From Fidelibacterota bacterium (GTDB lineage: Bacteria; Fidelibacterota; Marinisomatia; SCGC-AAA003-L08; JACNLC01), in assembly GCA_018657495.1 (NCBI GenBank), contig JABHXA010000006.1, positions 72,888 to 136,887 of the forward strand: a stretch of DNA of 64,000 nt. Direction: 5' to 3'. This document shows, in pieces, positions 62,887-64,000 of the stretch. The first letter of the stretch is position 1; each line of letters opens with the position of its first letter. The position numbers were made by a program, and so were the translations under genes. Under the pieces are notes generated by a model that had not been told where the DNA came from, searched no databases, and saw only the letters and a program-made list of their open reading frames with translations.

Positions 62887-64000
62887 ATGTCCAGAACCTA
62901 TACTCCTGGATTAAAAGTCCTCCATCACTCAGCTGTAAGAAAAACAAGACAATTACCAATGAAAGGTGAAGTTCACCTTTCCGTTGGAGACGATGTACAG
63001 CCCCATGATGTGGTAGCATCAACCCATATCCCTGGAAACGTTCATATGATCAACGCTGCAATACAGTTAAATGTTGAGCCTGAAAACGTACCGGAATGCA
63101 TGGTTGTGAAAATTGATGAGCCTGTCAAAAAGGGACAGATGATTGCCGAAAGTAAGGGTATTTTTGGATTTTTTAAAAGCAAGGTGACATCCATTATCGA
63201 CGGCACCCTGGGTAATGTCTCAGGTGTGACTGGACAGATTATTTTGAACGAACCGCCTATACCTATTGAAGTGGATGCGTATACATCCGGAAAGGTGGTG
63301 GAGGTTATTCCTGAAGAAGGATTGGTGGTTGAAACCGATGCAGCGATAATTCAGGGAATTTTAGGAATCAGTGGTGAAAATCGTGGTGATATTTGTATTA
63401 TATCCGAAAACTCTGATGAGGAATTAACTGCAGACTTGATAAACGAATCCCACAAAGACAAAATTATTGTTGGAGGTTCATTTATTTCTCTTAATGCCTT
63501 TAAAAAAGCAATAGAAATGAAGGTGTCTGCTGTAGTTGTTGGTGGATTTAATTACACGGATATTACACATCTTCTCGGTTATAATCTCGGTGTTGCAATT
63601 ACTGGTTCAGAAGACATCCATACTACCCTAGTTATCACTGAAGGGTTTGGAAAAATTGCCATGGCAAACCGAACGTTTAATTTACTTAAAGAACATGATG
63701 GTGATTTTGCAGCTATCAATGGTTCAACTCAAATTAGAGCAGGTGTTATCCGGCCTGAGGTAGTGATACCACTACCAAATTCCAGCGGAGATGCTGTAGA
63801 GTTTGATGAAACGGGTGTTTCCACAGATGTCGGATCGCTTGTGCGTGTCATCAGGGCACCATATTTTGGTCAGGTTGGAACTGTCAGTGGCCTACCAGCG
63901 CCTCTGGTAAAAATGGAATCTGAGACAATGGTCCGTGTTGCAGAAATTGAGTTTGCTGATGGTACGGTGAAAACTATCCCGAGAGCAAACCTGGAAATGA
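62887..64000 (+). CDS. Uncharacterised GlmL-associated protein (runs off the right edge)
   Basis: An open frame starts at ATG 62887, one base after the glmL stop, with GGGGGGA as the ribosome site, and stays open for 371 codons to the window edge. The first 130 residues look like a barrel-sandwich (lipoyl/RnfC-like) fold: GEVHLSVGDDVQPHDVVAST, KIDEPVKKGQMIAESKG, YTSGKVVEVIPEEGLVVET, with the G-D-x-V and K-K-G-Q turns. The middle is alpha/beta (KIIVGGSFISLNAF, KVSAVVVGGFN), and near the end RAPYFGQVGTVSGLPAPL is KOW-like. I do not recognise a named family. Linkage to glmL suggests it acts in the same pathway. Confidence 0.72.
   Translation, partial: MSRTYTPGLKVLHHSAVRKTRQLPMKGEVHLSVGDDVQPHDVVASTHIPGNVHMINAAIQLNVEPENVPECMVVKIDEPVKKGQMIAESKGIFGFFKSKVTSIIDGTLGNVSGVTGQIILNEPPIPIEVDAYTSGKVVEVIPEEGLVVETDAAIIQGILGISGENRGDICIISENSDEELTADLINESHKDKIIVGGSFISLNAFKKAIEMKVSAVVVGGFNYTDITHLLGYNLGVAITGSEDIHTTLVITEGFGKIAMANRTFNLLKEHDGDFAAINGSTQIRAGVIRPEVVIPLPNSSGDAVEFDETGVSTDVGSLVRVIRAPYFGQVGTVSGLPAPLVKMESETMVRVAEIEFADGTVKTIPRANLEM

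Overview
The window is AT-rich, gene-dense bacterial chromosome. PorV/PorQ-type proteins, C-terminal secretion (type IX-like) sorting domains, TonB-dependent receptors with N-terminal carboxypeptidase-regulatory-like domains, and paired dockerin-like calcium repeats on secreted proteins point to the FCB superphylum. The lack of typical Bacteroidetes operon habits, and the mix of GlmL, a UbiA/geranylgeranyl-reductase pair and arsenosugar genes, make a Marinimicrobia (SAR406/Neomarinimicrobiota)-like organism the best guess. This is inference from gene content only; no rRNA or tRNA gene was seen.

Layout. 1-17.9 kb is mostly housekeeping on the + strand: the recA 3' end, an outer-membrane barrel protein, alaS, gcvPB, a PPC-domain protein, ridA, a DUF5683 protein, purF, then a UbiA prenyltransferase - ferredoxin - geranylgeranyl reductase trio, a DnaQ-DinG fusion, an aromatic amino acid ammonia-lyase, a small membrane protein, a YiiD-type thioesterase and guaB. 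A bidirectional terminator separates guaB from rpsT. 18.4-26.8 kb (- strand) is a secretion block: TonB receptor, a 1051-aa secreted protein with one CxxCH haem motif, a PorV-like protein, and a separate dockerin/sorting-domain protein. 27.2-30.3 kb (+) is a receptor plus HmuY-like lipoprotein pair (probable haem uptake). 30.6-34.5 kb (-) holds an esterase lipoprotein, PepF and a FAH-family hydrolase.

34.7-48.5 kb is the most interesting part. A DUF3179 lipoprotein, a barrel-like protein and a large secreted redoxin form one operon. The redoxin's catalytic CxxC is encoded as TGA-Pro-Val-Cys, so it is probably a selenoprotein, and a SECIS-like hairpin follows the TGA. A Crp/Fnr-family regulator comes next, then a long operon for arsenosugar-type metabolism: thioredoxin-like protein, TVP38-flavoprotein disulfide reductase fusion, ArsS radical SAM, ArsM-like methyltransferase, two rSAM/selenodomain-associated transferases, a thioredoxin-reductase-like enzyme, a DUF3047 protein and a YjeF_N protein. 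The same 20-bp inverted repeat (AYTGTC-N8-GACART) precedes both the selenoprotein operon and the arsenosugar operon, suggesting that the regulator encoded between them controls both.

48.5-52.3 kb encodes a MrfA/MrfB-like DNA-repair pair (helicase with an HNH insertion plus a YprB exonuclease). 52.3-53.3 kb is a REP-associated tyrosine transposase embedded in arrays of palindromes. 53.4-64 kb carries a 12-Asp-box secreted protein with dockerin repeats, cdsA, a peptide-type ABC importer without its ATPases, and glmL with an uncharacterised partner gene that runs off the window.
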